Assembly (NCBI GenBank): GCA_035651815.1
Contig: DASRFB010000066.1
Coordinates: 1-58,781 of the forward strand
Reading direction: 5' to 3'
DNA: 58,781 nt
Origin: VBDM01 sp035651815
GTDB lineage: Bacteria > Pseudomonadota > Gammaproteobacteria > Burkholderiales > SG8-39
The notes under the pieces were generated by a model. It did no database searches. It saw nothing but the letters and a program-made list of their open reading frames with translations, and was not told where the DNA came from. Shown piece after piece: positions 49,569-57,769 of this stretch. Every line of letters starts with the position of its first letter. The first letter of the stretch is position 1. The position numbers and the translations under genes were made by a program.

Positions 49569-50534
49569 TCAGTCGACCTTGACCTTCGCCGCGCGCACCA
49601 CCTTCGCCCACTTCGGGATCTCCTGCTTCAGGTAGTCGGCGAAGTCCTGCGGCGATCCGCCCACGGGATCGAAGGCGAGCTGGTCCAGGCGCTGGCGGAT
49701 CGCGGCGTCGTGCAGCGCGCGGTTCACCGCGTCGTTCAGCTTCTGCACGATCGCGCGCGGCGTGCCCGCCGGGAAGAAGATGCCGATCCAGGTGTAGTCC
49801 TCGACCCCGGGGAAGCCGGCCTCGGCGAGCGTCGGCACGTCGGGAAGCGTGGCGACGCGGTTCGCGCTGGAGACCGCGATCGGGCGCAGCTTGCCCGATT
49901 TGATGTACGGGAGCGGTCCCGAGATCGCTCCGCAGCCGATCGGCGGCTCGCCCGCGATGACCGCGGTCACGGCCTGCCCCGCGCCCTTGAAGTGGATCGC
50001 GGTCAGGTCGAGCCCGGCCATCGAGCGGAACACGGTCTCCGCGGTCAGGTGCGGCGTGGTGCCGACGCCCGGAGACGCGTACCCGGGGCGCGTGCGCTTC
50101 GCGAGGTCGACGAGCTCGGCCATCGTGCGCGGAGGATAGCTCGCGGCGACGAAGATCAGGTTCGGCTGCCGGGCGGCGACGACGACGGGCTCGAATTGGC
50201 GCGTCTCGTAGCCCGGGTTGGAGAACAGGCTGACGTTGACCGCGAACGCGGAAGAGGTCAGCAGCGTGGTGTAGCCGTCGGGCGCCGACTTCGCCACCAT
50301 CGCGGCGCCGATGTTGCCGCCGGCGCCCGCGTGATTCTCGATCACGACCTGCGTGCCGAGCAGCTCGCCCGCCTTGGAGCCGACCAGGCGCGCGATGATG
50401 TCGGTCGGCCCCGCCGGGGCGAACGGCACGATCATGCGCACCGGCCGGCCGGGCCACGCGTCGCCCTGGGCGAGGCATGCTCCGGCGAGCAAGAAGGCGA
50501 CGCCGCACGCGGCGGCGCGTAAGACGAGCTTCAT
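49569..50534 (-). CDS. TctC/Bug family substrate-binding protein
   Basis: This encodes 321 residues with a signal peptide (MKLVLRAAACGVAFLLAGACLAQ) and a GGAGGAGGGACCC ribosome site. Family motifs include WPGRPVRMIVPFAPAGPTDI, ENHAGAGGNIGAAMV, SAPDGYTTLLTSS and the late WIGIFFPAGTPRAIVQKLND. It is convergent with the Rieske beta gene and divergent from the cyclase gene. It is the fourth TctC in the window and probably binds an aromatic or organic acid. Confidence 0.87.
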   Translation of the reverse strand: MKLVLRAAACGVAFLLAGACLAQGDAWPGRPVRMIVPFAPAGPTDIIARLVGSKAGELLGTQVVIENHAGAGGNIGAAMVAKSAPDGYTTLLTSSAFAVNVSLFSNPGYETRQFEPVVVAARQPNLIFVAASYPPRTMAELVDLAKRTRPGYASPGVGTTPHLTAETVFRSMAGLDLTAIHFKGAGQAVTAVIAGEPPIGCGAISGPLPYIKSGKLRPIAVSSANRVATLPDVPTLAEAGFPGVEDYTWIGIFFPAGTPRAIVQKLNDAVNRALHDAAIRQRLDQLAFDPVGGSPQDFADYLKQEIPKWAKVVRAAKVKVD

Positions 50535-50605
50535 GGGTCCCTCCTCCGGGATGCCGCAATGGTAGCATCCGGGCTCTTGTCGCATCACACCACCCCGAGG
50601 AGACC

Positions 50606-51577
50606 ATGGCCGCCCGCAAGCTCACCCGTCAGGACCTCCGCGACGCCGCGGAAAAATACAAGAACTGGGGCAAGTGGGGTCCCAAGGACGAGATCGGCAC
50701 GCTCAACTACACGACGGCCGAGGACATCGTCGCCGCGGCGCGTCTCGTCAGGAAGGGCAAGGTGATCTCGCTCGCCCTCAACTTCGATCACAACGGGCCG
50801 CAGGGCGCGAAGAGCAAGTACCCCGCGATGGGGCGCACCAACCCGATCCACACCATGCTCAGGACCGGCACCGACGCGTACTCGGGCGTGCTGGACCACC
50901 GCGGCATCCGCGCCGCCGACGACATGGTGACGATGCCCCTGCAGTGCGGCACGCAGTGGGACGGTCTCGGGCACGTCTTCTACGAGAACTCGATGTGGAA
51001 CGGCTACGACTGCCGCGAGGTGACCTCGGCCGGCGCGCAGAAGTGCGGCATCGAGAAGACCAAGGCGCGCATGGTCGGGCGCGGCGTCTTCCTCGACGTG
51101 CCGCGCGCGCAAGGAAAGAAGTGTCTGGACGACGGCTACGCGATCACCTGCGCCGACCTCGATCGCACGGCGAAGGCGCAGAACGTCGAAGTCCGCCGCG
51201 GCGACTTCGTGATCGTTCGCACCGGGCAGATGGAGGCGAAGCTCGAGGCCGGCAGCTGGGACGGCTATCCCGGCGGCGACGCGCCGGGCTTCGGCTTCGA
51301 GACGCTCGAGTGGATCCAGCGCACGCAGCTCGCCGCGCTCGCCTCCGACACCTGGGGCTGCGAGGTGCGCCCGAACGAGACCGAGCCCGGCATCAACCAG
51401 CCCTGGCACTGGATCACGATCCCCATCATGGGCATGACCATGGGCGAGATCTTCTACCTGAAGGACCTCGCGGACGATTGCGCCGCCGACCGCGTCTACG
51501 AATTCCTGTTCGTCGCGCCGGCGATCCCGATCACGGGCGCGGTCGGCTCGCCGACCAATCCGCTCGCGATCAAGTGA
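50606..51577 (+). CDS. Cyclase-family (kynurenine-formamidase-like) protein
   Basis: This encodes 323 residues with a GAGGAGACC ribosome site. It fits the cyclase family, with WGPKDEIGTLNYTTAEDI near the start, the metal-like MPLQCGTQWDGLGHVF segment, a GVFLDV strand and GDFVIVRTG. The usual HxGTHxDxPxH signature reads QCGTQWDGLGH here, a variant of the metal site seen in related members. Members hydrolyse amides or lactone-type bonds; the reaction here is unknown. The gene is divergent from the TctC at 49569. Confidence 0.78.
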   Translation: MAARKLTRQDLRDAAEKYKNWGKWGPKDEIGTLNYTTAEDIVAAARLVRKGKVISLALNFDHNGPQGAKSKYPAMGRTNPIHTMLRTGTDAYSGVLDHRGIRAADDMVTMPLQCGTQWDGLGHVFYENSMWNGYDCREVTSAGAQKCGIEKTKARMVGRGVFLDVPRAQGKKCLDDGYAITCADLDRTAKAQNVEVRRGDFVIVRTGQMEAKLEAGSWDGYPGGDAPGFGFETLEWIQRTQLAALASDTWGCEVRPNETEPGINQPWHWITIPIMGMTMGEIFYLKDLADDCAADRVYEFLFVAPAIPITGAVGSPTNPLAIK

Positions 51578-51586
51578 CCGCGCGCG

Positions 51587-51620
51587 GTCATCCTGAGCGA
51601 AGCGAAGGATCTGCTTTGCG
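51587..51620. repeat. Half-copy of the dispersed palindromic repeat
   Basis: GTCATCCTGAGCGAAGCGAA followed by GGATCTGCTTT is one arm of the repeat family seen complete at 42525-42605. It lies directly after the cyclase gene and touches the end of the GH108 gene, in the same kind of gene-boundary position as the full copy. Confidence 0.7.
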
Positions 51621-52157
51621 CTAAAGCTCCGGGAACGCGTTCACCCGCTTGAGCCACCCGTTCAGGAACTTCCCGAGCGCCGGACGCCGCGCGACGAGAT
51701 CCTCGTAGTAAGCGATGCGGCCGGCCTTGTAGGCGCGGTACACCGCTCTTGCGTCGGCGCGGCCGAGCGCCGTCATCGTCGCGTCGCCCACGTTGCCGTC
51801 GACCCCGAGGGGCGGCTGGGCGCCCTGGTCGTTCAGGACGCGCTGCAGCAGCTTCGACGCCGCCGCGCCCGCGTTGACCTGGAAATCGAAGACGATGTTC
51901 GCCAGGTCCTGCAGCTCGATCTCGTCGCCGCGGACCGGATCCCAGTAGAGCGGCTTGTAGATCTTCGCGGCCTGATCGTCGGTGAGCGCCTTCAGGTTGT
52001 CGAGCGTGGGCTCGATGCCGAGATAGCGCTGCGCGGAGGATTTGAACGTCTCGAACGTCACGCCCTTGTTGGTCGCGCCGCCCGGGTCGACCGGGTCGTC
52101 GACGAAGCCGCCTTCGTGCCTCAACAGCGTCGGAAAGAAAGCCTCGAAGCTTGCCAT
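51621..52157 (-). CDS. GH108 (ZliS-type) peptidoglycan hydrolase, endolysin-like
   Basis: This encodes 178 residues. The N-terminal glycosyl-hydrolase 108 domain has the catalytic HEGGFVDDPVDPGGATNKGVT, with Glu15 the likely acid. The C-terminal peptidoglycan-binding segment follows (LGVDGNVGDATMTALGRADA). There is no signal peptide, so export would need a holin or other route. It is the last gene of the lysis-like cassette. Relatives are phage endolysins and bacterial secretion activators. Confidence 0.82.
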   Translation of the reverse strand: MASFEAFFPTLLRHEGGFVDDPVDPGGATNKGVTFETFKSSAQRYLGIEPTLDNLKALTDDQAAKIYKPLYWDPVRGDEIELQDLANIVFDFQVNAGAAASKLLQRVLNDQGAQPPLGVDGNVGDATMTALGRADARAVYRAYKAGRIAYYEDLVARRPALGKFLNGWLKRVNAFPEL

Positions 52158-52178
52158 GATCCCTCCCTGTAATGATGT

Positions 52179-52553
52179 CTATCTCGGCTCGCGAAGCGCC
52201 TTCTCGAGATCGCGGCGCCGGGCCTCGGTCAGGTCGGCCTGCGCGCTGGTCGCGATCAGCGGCGCGAGCGTCCCGCCGGCTGCCGACTCCGCCTGGAACC
52301 GCGCTTCGGCGGCGCGGAACGCGAGCCACGCTTCCTGCGCCGCGCGCAGCCTCTCGCGCCCGCGCGCATCGAGCTTCGCCTCGAGCGCCCGGTAGGCCGC
52401 GTCCATGCCCGACTCCGCGCGCTCCAGCCGCGCGTTCTCGCACGCGCGCATGGCGGCGGTGCTGCTCGCGCCGTCGCAGGACGCGCCCTGCGCGGGCGCG
52501 GGCGGCGTCCACAGGAGCGCGAGCCCGAGCAGCGCCGCGCACGCGAGCCTCAC
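52179..52553 (-). CDS. LprI-like (DUF1311) exported protein
   Basis: This encodes 124 residues, starting with a GTG that overlaps the upstream Rz1-like gene's stop by 4 bases. A signal peptide (LACAALLGLALLWTPPAPAQ) precedes a DUF1311 domain, with CDGASSTAAMRACENARLER and AAQEAWLAFRAAEARFQAES. DUF1311 proteins include the lysozyme inhibitor LprI. Its placement between a spanin-like gene and an endolysin gene suggests control of the cassette's lytic activity. Confidence 0.72.
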   Translation of the reverse strand: MRLACAALLGLALLWTPPAPAQGASCDGASSTAAMRACENARLERAESGMDAAYRALEAKLDARGRERLRAAQEAWLAFRAAEARFQAESAAGGTLAPLIATSAQADLTEARRRDLEKALREPR

Positions 52554-52867
52554 TGCTGGCCGGTGCTCTGCGCGTTCAGCTTGCGGATCTCGGCGTTGTG
52601 CTGGTCGATCCGCGCGTTGCAGTCGGCGAGCGCCTTCACCAGGTCCTCGTGCCGCGCGCCGCACAGCCGGAGCGCGTCGCGGTCGCGCTGCGAGACGTCG
52701 ATCATGCCGCCGAAGGTCACGCCGTCGGCGAGCGCCGACGGCGTGTCGCACGCGGCGAGCATGCCGGCCGGCGGCTCGCACTTGATCGCCTCCTTCACCA
52801 CGGGGACGACCGTGGTCCCGCAGGCGCACAGCGAGAGCGAAGCCAGGCAGGCAAACATGCGCTTCAT
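52550..52867 (-). CDS. Rz1-like outer-membrane lipoprotein (o-spanin candidate)
   Basis: This encodes 105 residues from an ATG preceded by GGGGGAGCCC. It has a lipoprotein signal MKRMFACLASLSLCAC with the acylated cysteine at 16. The mature segment (KCEPPAGMLAACDTPSALADG) has the cysteine/proline pattern of phage Rz1-type spanin subunits, then a short coiled-coil (DLVKALADCNARIDQHNAEI). It follows the Rz-like gene directly. Confidence 0.6.
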   Translation of the reverse strand: MKRMFACLASLSLCACGTTVVPVVKEAIKCEPPAGMLAACDTPSALADGVTFGGMIDVSQRDRDALRLCGARHEDLVKALADCNARIDQHNAEIRKLNAQSTGQQ

Positions 52868-52878
52868 GGGCTCCCCCT

Positions 52879-53382
52879 TCATTTCACGAGCGGCGCGATC
52901 GCGGCCGCGGGCACCTGCAGCTTCAGGCAGTTGTTCGCGTCCATCTGCGCGACCAGCATGCGGTTCTGCTCGGACAGCACCTCGAGCTTGCCCTGCAGCT
53001 CCTTCTTCTCGGTTTCCGAGGCCGAGGCGATCCTCGCCTCGAGCGAAGCGCGCTCGGCGTTGTTCGCGTTCACGCGCTTCTGCAGCTCGGCGTTGCGCGC
53101 GGTCGCGCCCGCGAGCGCGGCCTGCAGCTCCTTCGTGCGCCGCTCGGAGTCGGCCTTGAGCGCTGCCATGCGCCGCTCGTGCTCGCGCCCCTGCTCTTCG
53201 AGCGCCTTGTCGATCTGCGCCTGCGTGTCCCGGGTCTTCGCCTCGGCGGCCTTGCCGACCGCCTGGAGCTGGTCGATCTGCGCTTCCAGCCCGGCGACCT
53301 TGCGGGCGCCGACGGCGTAGCCGGCGACGAGCAGCAGGGCGGCCGCCGCGCCGCCCAAAATGAGCTTGAGATTGCCGAGCAT
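52879..53382 (-). CDS. Rz-like membrane-anchored coiled-coil protein (i-spanin candidate)
   Basis: This encodes 167 residues. A single N-terminal membrane helix (LILGGAAAALLLVAGYAVGA) is followed by a long coiled coil (about 30-145, QIDQLQAVGKAAEAKTRDTQ and on) and a short C-terminal segment (CLKLQVPAAAIAPL). This is the architecture of the phage Rz inner-membrane spanin. It heads the lysis-like cassette, with a GAGGGAGGGC ribosome site. Confidence 0.6.
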   Translation of the reverse strand: MLGNLKLILGGAAAALLLVAGYAVGARKVAGLEAQIDQLQAVGKAAEAKTRDTQAQIDKALEEQGREHERRMAALKADSERRTKELQAALAGATARNAELQKRVNANNAERASLEARIASASETEKKELQGKLEVLSEQNRMLVAQMDANNCLKLQVPAAAIAPLVK

Positions 53383-53414
53383 TTTGCCCTCCCTCGCGTG
53401 ATGCCGATGTCATG

Positions 53415-53463
53415 GTACCCGATTGTCGGGCGGCCCCATTTCCGGAGCTTCAGCATCGGGTAC
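53415..53463. promoter_or_regulatory. Inverted repeat upstream of the TPP-enzyme gene
   Basis: GTACCCGAT (53415-53423) is repeated in inverse orientation as ATCGGGTAC (53455-53463), a perfect 9-base pair separated by 31 bases. It lies between the divergent Rz-like gene and the TPP-enzyme gene. It could be a split operator for either gene. Confidence 0.4.
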
Positions 53464-53501
53464 GCCCTGGATCCGTCGAGCGTCGCTGGGACGAGTCCGG
53501 C

Positions 53502-53507
53502 TAGAAT
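53502..53507 (+). promoter_or_regulatory. -10-like hexamer of the TPP-enzyme gene
   Basis: TAGAAT lies 41 bases before the ATG at 53549 in a GC-rich gap, between the inverted repeat and the ribosome site. No clear -35 was recognised. Confidence 0.3.
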
Positions 53508-53548
53508 CCGAGACCGGTCCGCGGCGGACCGAATCGAGAGAGGACGTG

Positions 53549-55225
53549 ATGGCAAAGATGACCGGGGCCCAGTGCCTCGCCGAGATGCTCGCCGGCTACG
53601 GCGTGACCCACGTGTTCATGGTGCCCGCGGTGCTGCGACGGACCTTCGCGGAGATGGAGCGGCGCACGCAGATCGCGCGCATCCACACGCACGGGGAGAA
53701 GTCGGCCGCGTACATGGCCGACGGCTACGCGCGCGCTTCCGGCAGGCCCGGCATCTGCATGGCGCAGGTGATCGGCGCGCTCAACCTCGCGGCCGGGCTG
53801 CGCGACGCGTACCTCGCGCACTCGCCGGTGATCGCCTTCACCGGAGGGCGCGACCCGAAGACCAAGTTCCGCAAGGTCTACCAGGAGGTCGACGACGTGC
53901 CGGCCTTCGAGCCCGTTACCAAGCTGAACGCGACCGTGGACGACGTCTCGCGCTTCCCCGACATGGTGCGCCAGGCGTTCCGCGTGGCGGTCTCGGGCGC
54001 GCCGGGCCCCGTGCACCTGCAGTTCCGCGGCAACGAGGGCCAGATCGACGCCGAGGAGGCCGACATGGAGCCGCTGGTCGAGCCGCTCTTCTCCCGCGTG
54101 CCGCCGTTCCGGCCCGAGCCCGACCGCGCGCAGATGCGCGCGGCGCTCGAGCTGCTGCAGCAGGCCGAGCGCCCCGTGATCGTCGCGGGCGGCGGCGTGC
54201 GCGCGTCCGGGGGCGGGCGCGCGCTCACCGCGCTCGCCGAGCGGCTGCAGGTCCCGGTGGCGACTTCGCTCAACGGTAAGGACTCGATCCCGGGCACGCA
54301 TCCGCTGTCGGTCGGCGTGGTCGGGACGTACTCGCGCGAGAGCGCGAACCGCGTGGTGGCGCAGGCCGACCTCGTGTGCTTCGTCGGCACGGAGGCGGGC
54401 GGCATGACCACGCATTTCTGGGCCGTGCCGAAGATCGGGGCGAAGGCGGTCCAGATCGACATCGAGCCCGAGGCGCTCGGGCGCAATTATCCGCTGCAGG
54501 CTGCGGTCCTCGGCGACGCGCGCACGACCCTCGAGCGCATGCTCGAGGCCGCGGACGCCGCGAGCGCCGCGAAGCGCAAGCCCTGGATCGCGACCGCGCG
54601 CGGCATCTGCGCCGAGTGGCGCGAGAAATACACCTCGCAGCTCGAGTCGAGCGCGGTGCCCATGCGGCCCGAGCGCCTCGTCGCCGAGCTCACGCAGCGC
54701 GCGCCCGACGACGCGCTCGTCGTCGTCGACACCGGGCACGCGGGCATGTGGATGGGCGGGATGTTCGACCTGCGCACGCCGAAGCAGAATTACATGCGGA
54801 GCGCCGGGCACCTGGGATGGGCGTTCCCCGCGGGCCTCGGCGCCAAGTGCGCTACGCCGGACCGTCCCGTGGTGGTCTTCACCGGCGACGCAGGCCTCTG
54901 GTACCACATCGGCGAGCTGGAGACGGCCGTGCGCTGGGGCATCAATACCGTCGTCGTCGTCAACAACAACGGCGGCGGCAACCAGTCGAAGCGCGGCTTC
55001 GACCGCGCCTACGGCGGCGAGCAGACGCAGAAGGCGCGCGAGCTCTGGACCTACAAGATGGTCAACTTCGCCAAGATCGCCGAGGACATCGGGGCTCTCG
55101 GGATCCGCGTCGAGAAGCCGAACGACATCGGGCCGGCGATCGAGCGTGCGGTGGCGGCGAACCGGCCGGCGGTCGTCGACGTGGTCACCGACATCGAGGC
55201 GCTCGCGCCGACGGCGGTGGGTTGA
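53549..55225 (+). CDS. Thiamine-pyrophosphate-dependent synthase/decarboxylase (IlvB-like)
   Basis: This encodes 558 residues with a GAGAGAGGACGTG ribosome site. The three ThDP domains are present: the N-terminal domain with the activating Glu50 in HTHGEKSAAYMADGYAR, the central domain, and the C-terminal cofactor domain GDAGLWYHIGELE ending in VVVVNNNGGG, a variant of the GDG-x-NN motif. It resembles acetolactate synthase and benzoylformate/phenylglyoxylate-type enzymes. No regulatory subunit is nearby. The reaction may be a decarboxylation or carboligation in the adjacent aromatic pathway; this is inference. Confidence 0.83.
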   Translation: MAKMTGAQCLAEMLAGYGVTHVFMVPAVLRRTFAEMERRTQIARIHTHGEKSAAYMADGYARASGRPGICMAQVIGALNLAAGLRDAYLAHSPVIAFTGGRDPKTKFRKVYQEVDDVPAFEPVTKLNATVDDVSRFPDMVRQAFRVAVSGAPGPVHLQFRGNEGQIDAEEADMEPLVEPLFSRVPPFRPEPDRAQMRAALELLQQAERPVIVAGGGVRASGGGRALTALAERLQVPVATSLNGKDSIPGTHPLSVGVVGTYSRESANRVVAQADLVCFVGTEAGGMTTHFWAVPKIGAKAVQIDIEPEALGRNYPLQAAVLGDARTTLERMLEAADAASAAKRKPWIATARGICAEWREKYTSQLESSAVPMRPERLVAELTQRAPDDALVVVDTGHAGMWMGGMFDLRTPKQNYMRSAGHLGWAFPAGLGAKCATPDRPVVVFTGDAGLWYHIGELETAVRWGINTVVVVNNNGGGNQSKRGFDRAYGGEQTQKARELWTYKMVNFAKIAEDIGALGIRVEKPNDIGPAIERAVAANRPAVVDVVTDIEALAPTAVG

Positions 55226-55234
55226 GGCGAAAAA

Positions 55235-55257
55235 AATGCCCGCGTCGCGCGGGCATT
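55235..55257. terminator. Bidirectional hairpin terminator
   Basis: AATGCCCGCG (55235-55244) pairs with CGCGGGCATT (55248-55257) across a 3-base loop. On the reverse strand it is followed by seven T, a strong terminator for the FecR/Thr-rich gene at 55276. On the plus strand it may also end the TPP-enzyme transcript. Confidence 0.8.
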
Positions 55258-55275
55258 CGAGGGCCGTGCTGTCAG

Positions 55276-56478
55276 TTAGAACACGAACCTGGTCGTCGTC
55301 AGGCGCGTTGTCGTGGTGGTCGTGGTTAGCGTCGGCGATGACACCAGCGTAGCGGTCTGCACCGTGGTATTTACGAGCGGCGCAGTGGTCGTCGTGCCGC
55401 TGGTCGTGGTCGTAGGCGCTACGGTCGTCGATAAGAGGGTAGACCCTGATGTGAGTGTCGGGCTCACGACCTGTGTCGTTGTGATGCCGGTGGCAGCGGT
55501 CGTGCTACCGCTAGTCCCGATGATGGTCGTCGTTGTGTTGACAGTGTTAAACGTGTTGCTCAACGTCGTTGACTTCGCCGTGACGAGCGGCGACGTGGTG
55601 CTCGTCAGCGTAGACGTGCCGGTGGATGTAACCGGCGTCAACTGGGTCGTCGTCGGGGTCAGCACGGTCGTTGTGCAGGTCAAGCAGGCGCCCGTCGTAG
55701 TCGAGATCGTCTGGATGATCGGAACGGTCGTCAAAGTCGGCGCAACGGTCACCGTCACCGGCAGCGGCGTGCGTATTTCGGGGAGGCCGGCGACCGGCGC
55801 CGGACTGATCGTCAGCGTACTTCCGGGACCGATGGCAGGCCGGGTCCCCGCCGTCGGCGGCAAGGCGACCTCGTTGAGCGAGAAGGTGCGATCAGCGATG
55901 ACTTTACCGGCCGTGATGCCCTGGACGGCGTCCTTCGACAGGGCCACCTGAATTCCCCCCTGCCGCAGGCTGGCGTCCCCGTTATTCACCTTGAGATAGG
56001 TCAGGTTCGACGCTGCCGCGCCGGACGCCAGCCTCTTGACTTCGACGTCGGCGCTCTTCAGCGCGAACGTCCCGTCCGGTGTGCGCAGCTCGAGCGCACG
56101 GCGCTCGATCTTGCCCATCGCCTCGCCGGCGATCATGCGGATCCGGCCTTGGTCGAGAATCACCAGGTCGCGGCCGCCGACGCTCTTCTGATCGAAGCTG
56201 ACGCGCCCGCGCTCGCTCACCGCGAGCTCGGCGGCCTGCCCGACCTTGAGCTGCGCGTAGGCGCCGGGCCCGGTCTCGAGCCGCACACCCTCGCGCAGGA
56301 TCGCGCCCTTGGTCACCGGGGTGCGGACGCCTTTCTCGTCGATGGCGAAGCACTGCCCGGAGCAGAAGATCAGCTTGGGAAGATCGACCGGGGCGACCGT
56401 CACCTGCTGCGCAAACGCGGCAGATAGCGGCGCAAGTGCTGCAAGGGCAATGCCTAGCCGGAGTTCAAGGGTGCGCAT
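55276..56478 (-). CDS. Exported FecR-domain protein with Thr-rich tail (first)
   Basis: This encodes 400 residues. A signal peptide (ALAPLSAAFAQ) is followed by a FecR-type beta domain with LREGVRLETGPGAYAQLKVG and DQGRIRMIAGEAMG. Two cysteines occur in FCSGQCF. The last 180 or so residues are rich in Thr, Ser and Val with short repeats such as TTTVLTPTTTQLTP and SSPTLTTTTTTTRL, ending in an aromatic RFVF. Tails of this kind are usually exposed at or beyond the outer membrane and may be O-glycosylated. It is encoded beside a second FecR/Thr-rich protein and a TPR-barrel gene. Confidence 0.72.
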   Translation of the reverse strand: MRTLELRLGIALAALAPLSAAFAQQVTVAPVDLPKLIFCSGQCFAIDEKGVRTPVTKGAILREGVRLETGPGAYAQLKVGQAAELAVSERGRVSFDQKSVGGRDLVILDQGRIRMIAGEAMGKIERRALELRTPDGTFALKSADVEVKRLASGAAASNLTYLKVNNGDASLRQGGIQVALSKDAVQGITAGKVIADRTFSLNEVALPPTAGTRPAIGPGSTLTISPAPVAGLPEIRTPLPVTVTVAPTLTTVPIIQTISTTTGACLTCTTTVLTPTTTQLTPVTSTGTSTLTSTTSPLVTAKSTTLSNTFNTVNTTTTIIGTSGSTTAATGITTTQVVSPTLTSGSTLLSTTVAPTTTTSGTTTTAPLVNTTVQTATLVSSPTLTTTTTTTRLTTTRFVF

Positions 56479-56503
56479 GGGCTCTCCTCGTTTCAGGGCT
56501 TTC

Positions 56504-57754
56504 TCACTTGATCAAAGTCGTCGTCGGCGCGAGCTTGATCGTCGTCGTCGTGGGCGACAGGGTGGTTGTACTCGGCGAAATCGTGGTGGTGGTCGTGGTC
56601 GGCGCCGTGGTCGTAGTGCTGATCGGCGTCGTCGAAATCGTGGTCGTGATCGGCGATATCGTGGTCGACAAGGTGGAAGTGGTCGGCGAAAGCGTCGTCG
56701 TGGGCGAAAGCGTCGTCGTCGACAGCGTACTCGTGGTCGGCGATAGCGTCGTTGTCGGAGACAGCGTGGTCGTCGTTGACAGCGTGCTCGTCGTCGGAGA
56801 GAGCGTCGTCGTCGTCGACAGCGTGCTGGTCGTGGGCGAGATCGTCGTGGTGATGGGTGAGATCAGTGTCGACGTGGTCCCCGACTTGATCGTCGTCGTG
56901 GATTCGATCGGCGATATCGTCGTCGTGATCGGCGTGATGGTCGCGGTCGGCCGCGTCAGGGTCGCGGGCTGGCTCGCGGTCGCCCCTGTCGCGGGTGCGC
57001 CGCTCGCGTTCGCCCCCGTCGCGGGTGCGCTGCTGGAACCGCCCGTTGCCGTCTGACCCTTGTCGCCGCCGCTCGAGCCTTGCGGAACGAGCCGCGGGAC
57101 CGGCGTCGGCTTGCCGAAAATCTGCACCGGCGGCGCGACCAGCACGGGAGCGACATTGCCCGGAAGCGATACGAATCCGGTCTGTTCGCGATTCACCAGC
57201 AGCAAAATCCCCGCCTTGTTCTGGATCGTCGTAATGCCGTCGAAGACGCGGTTGTAGGTCCCGGCCGGCGCCTGCTGCGACGCTGCCTGCGGCAGCACGT
57301 GCACCAGCTCGTAATGGGTACCGCGGATGCCGATCGTCGCCGACGGCGTGGTGACCCTGTAGCCGTCCCGATTCGCGCGGCTGATCAGACCGGTGATGGT
57401 GCGGAAGCCGCCCTTGACCAGAGAGACGAGGAAGCTCGCGTTGCTGTCGTTCTCGCCCGCGTACGCGAACTTGTCGAGCTTCATCTCGGTGTCGGCGCGC
57501 ACCGACAGCAGCCCGCCGTCGCTGGTGCGGAGTTGAGCCAGGGCATTCGGCCCGGTGACGATGGTCTCGCCCTGGCGGAAGTCGCCGCCCCGCTGCGCCG
57601 CGCGCGGCTTGCCTCCCGCATCGACGATCTTGACTTCGCCCGTGACGCTCAGAAAACGCCCGGCGGCCGCGCCTTGCGCGAATGCAGAACCGCCGATAGC
57701 GACGAGCCAGGCTCCTGCCAGAACCAGCAGGTAGCTGTGAAAAGAGCCCTTCAT
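56504..57754 (-). CDS. Exported FecR-domain protein with repetitive Thr/Ser tail (second)
   Basis: This encodes 416 residues with a GGGAGGGAAT ribosome site and signal peptide (GGSAFAQG). The FecR domain is clear at about 50-165: GETIVTGPNALAQLRTSDGG and RVTTPSATIGIRGTHYELV. A linker with repeats of GANASGAPATGATAS precedes a Thr/Ser/Leu/Pro tail of about 150 residues (units like TLSPTT and STLSTTT). FecR domains normally lie in the periplasmic part of anti-sigma factors; here the domain is in an exported protein without a membrane helix, so a structural or surface role is suggested. Confidence 0.74.
   Translation of the reverse strand: MKGSFHSYLLVLAGAWLVAIGGSAFAQGAAAGRFLSVTGEVKIVDAGGKPRAAQRGGDFRQGETIVTGPNALAQLRTSDGGLLSVRADTEMKLDKFAYAGENDSNASFLVSLVKGGFRTITGLISRANRDGYRVTTPSATIGIRGTHYELVHVLPQAASQQAPAGTYNRVFDGITTIQNKAGILLLVNREQTGFVSLPGNVAPVLVAPPVQIFGKPTPVPRLVPQGSSGGDKGQTATGGSSSAPATGANASGAPATGATASQPATLTRPTATITPITTTISPIESTTTIKSGTTSTLISPITTTISPTTSTLSTTTTLSPTTSTLSTTTTLSPTTTLSPTTSTLSTTTLSPTTTLSPTTSTLSTTISPITTTISTTPISTTTTAPTTTTTTISPSTTTLSPTTTTIKLAPTTTLIK
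56680..56850 (-). repeat. Degenerate tandem repeat coding the Thr/Ser tail
   Basis: On the plus strand the units read like GACAGCGTGCTCGTCGTCGG, GACAGCGTACTCGTGGTCGG and similar, with a spacing of about 30-50 bases. They encode the TLSPTT/STLSTTT repeats of the reverse-strand gene. The region is a candidate for length variation by recombination or slippage. Confidence 0.6.
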
Positions 57755-57769
57755 ATTCCCTCCCGTGCC

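Noticed and set aside
49542..49570. CTGAGCC/GGCTCAG inverted repeat between the Rieske beta and TctC genes
   Set aside because: The stem is 7 bases with a 15-base loop, overlaps coding ends and has no U-tract, so it is too weak to call a terminator.
51621..53382. The lysis-like genes as part of a full prophage
   Set aside because: No integrase, capsid, tail, terminase or repressor genes were found on either side within the window.
55313..57056. Forward frames rich in Val, Gly and Asp over the Thr-rich genes
   Set aside because: They are mirror images of Thr codons in the reverse-strand tails (ACG/ACC read as CGT/GGT) and have no signal or domain.
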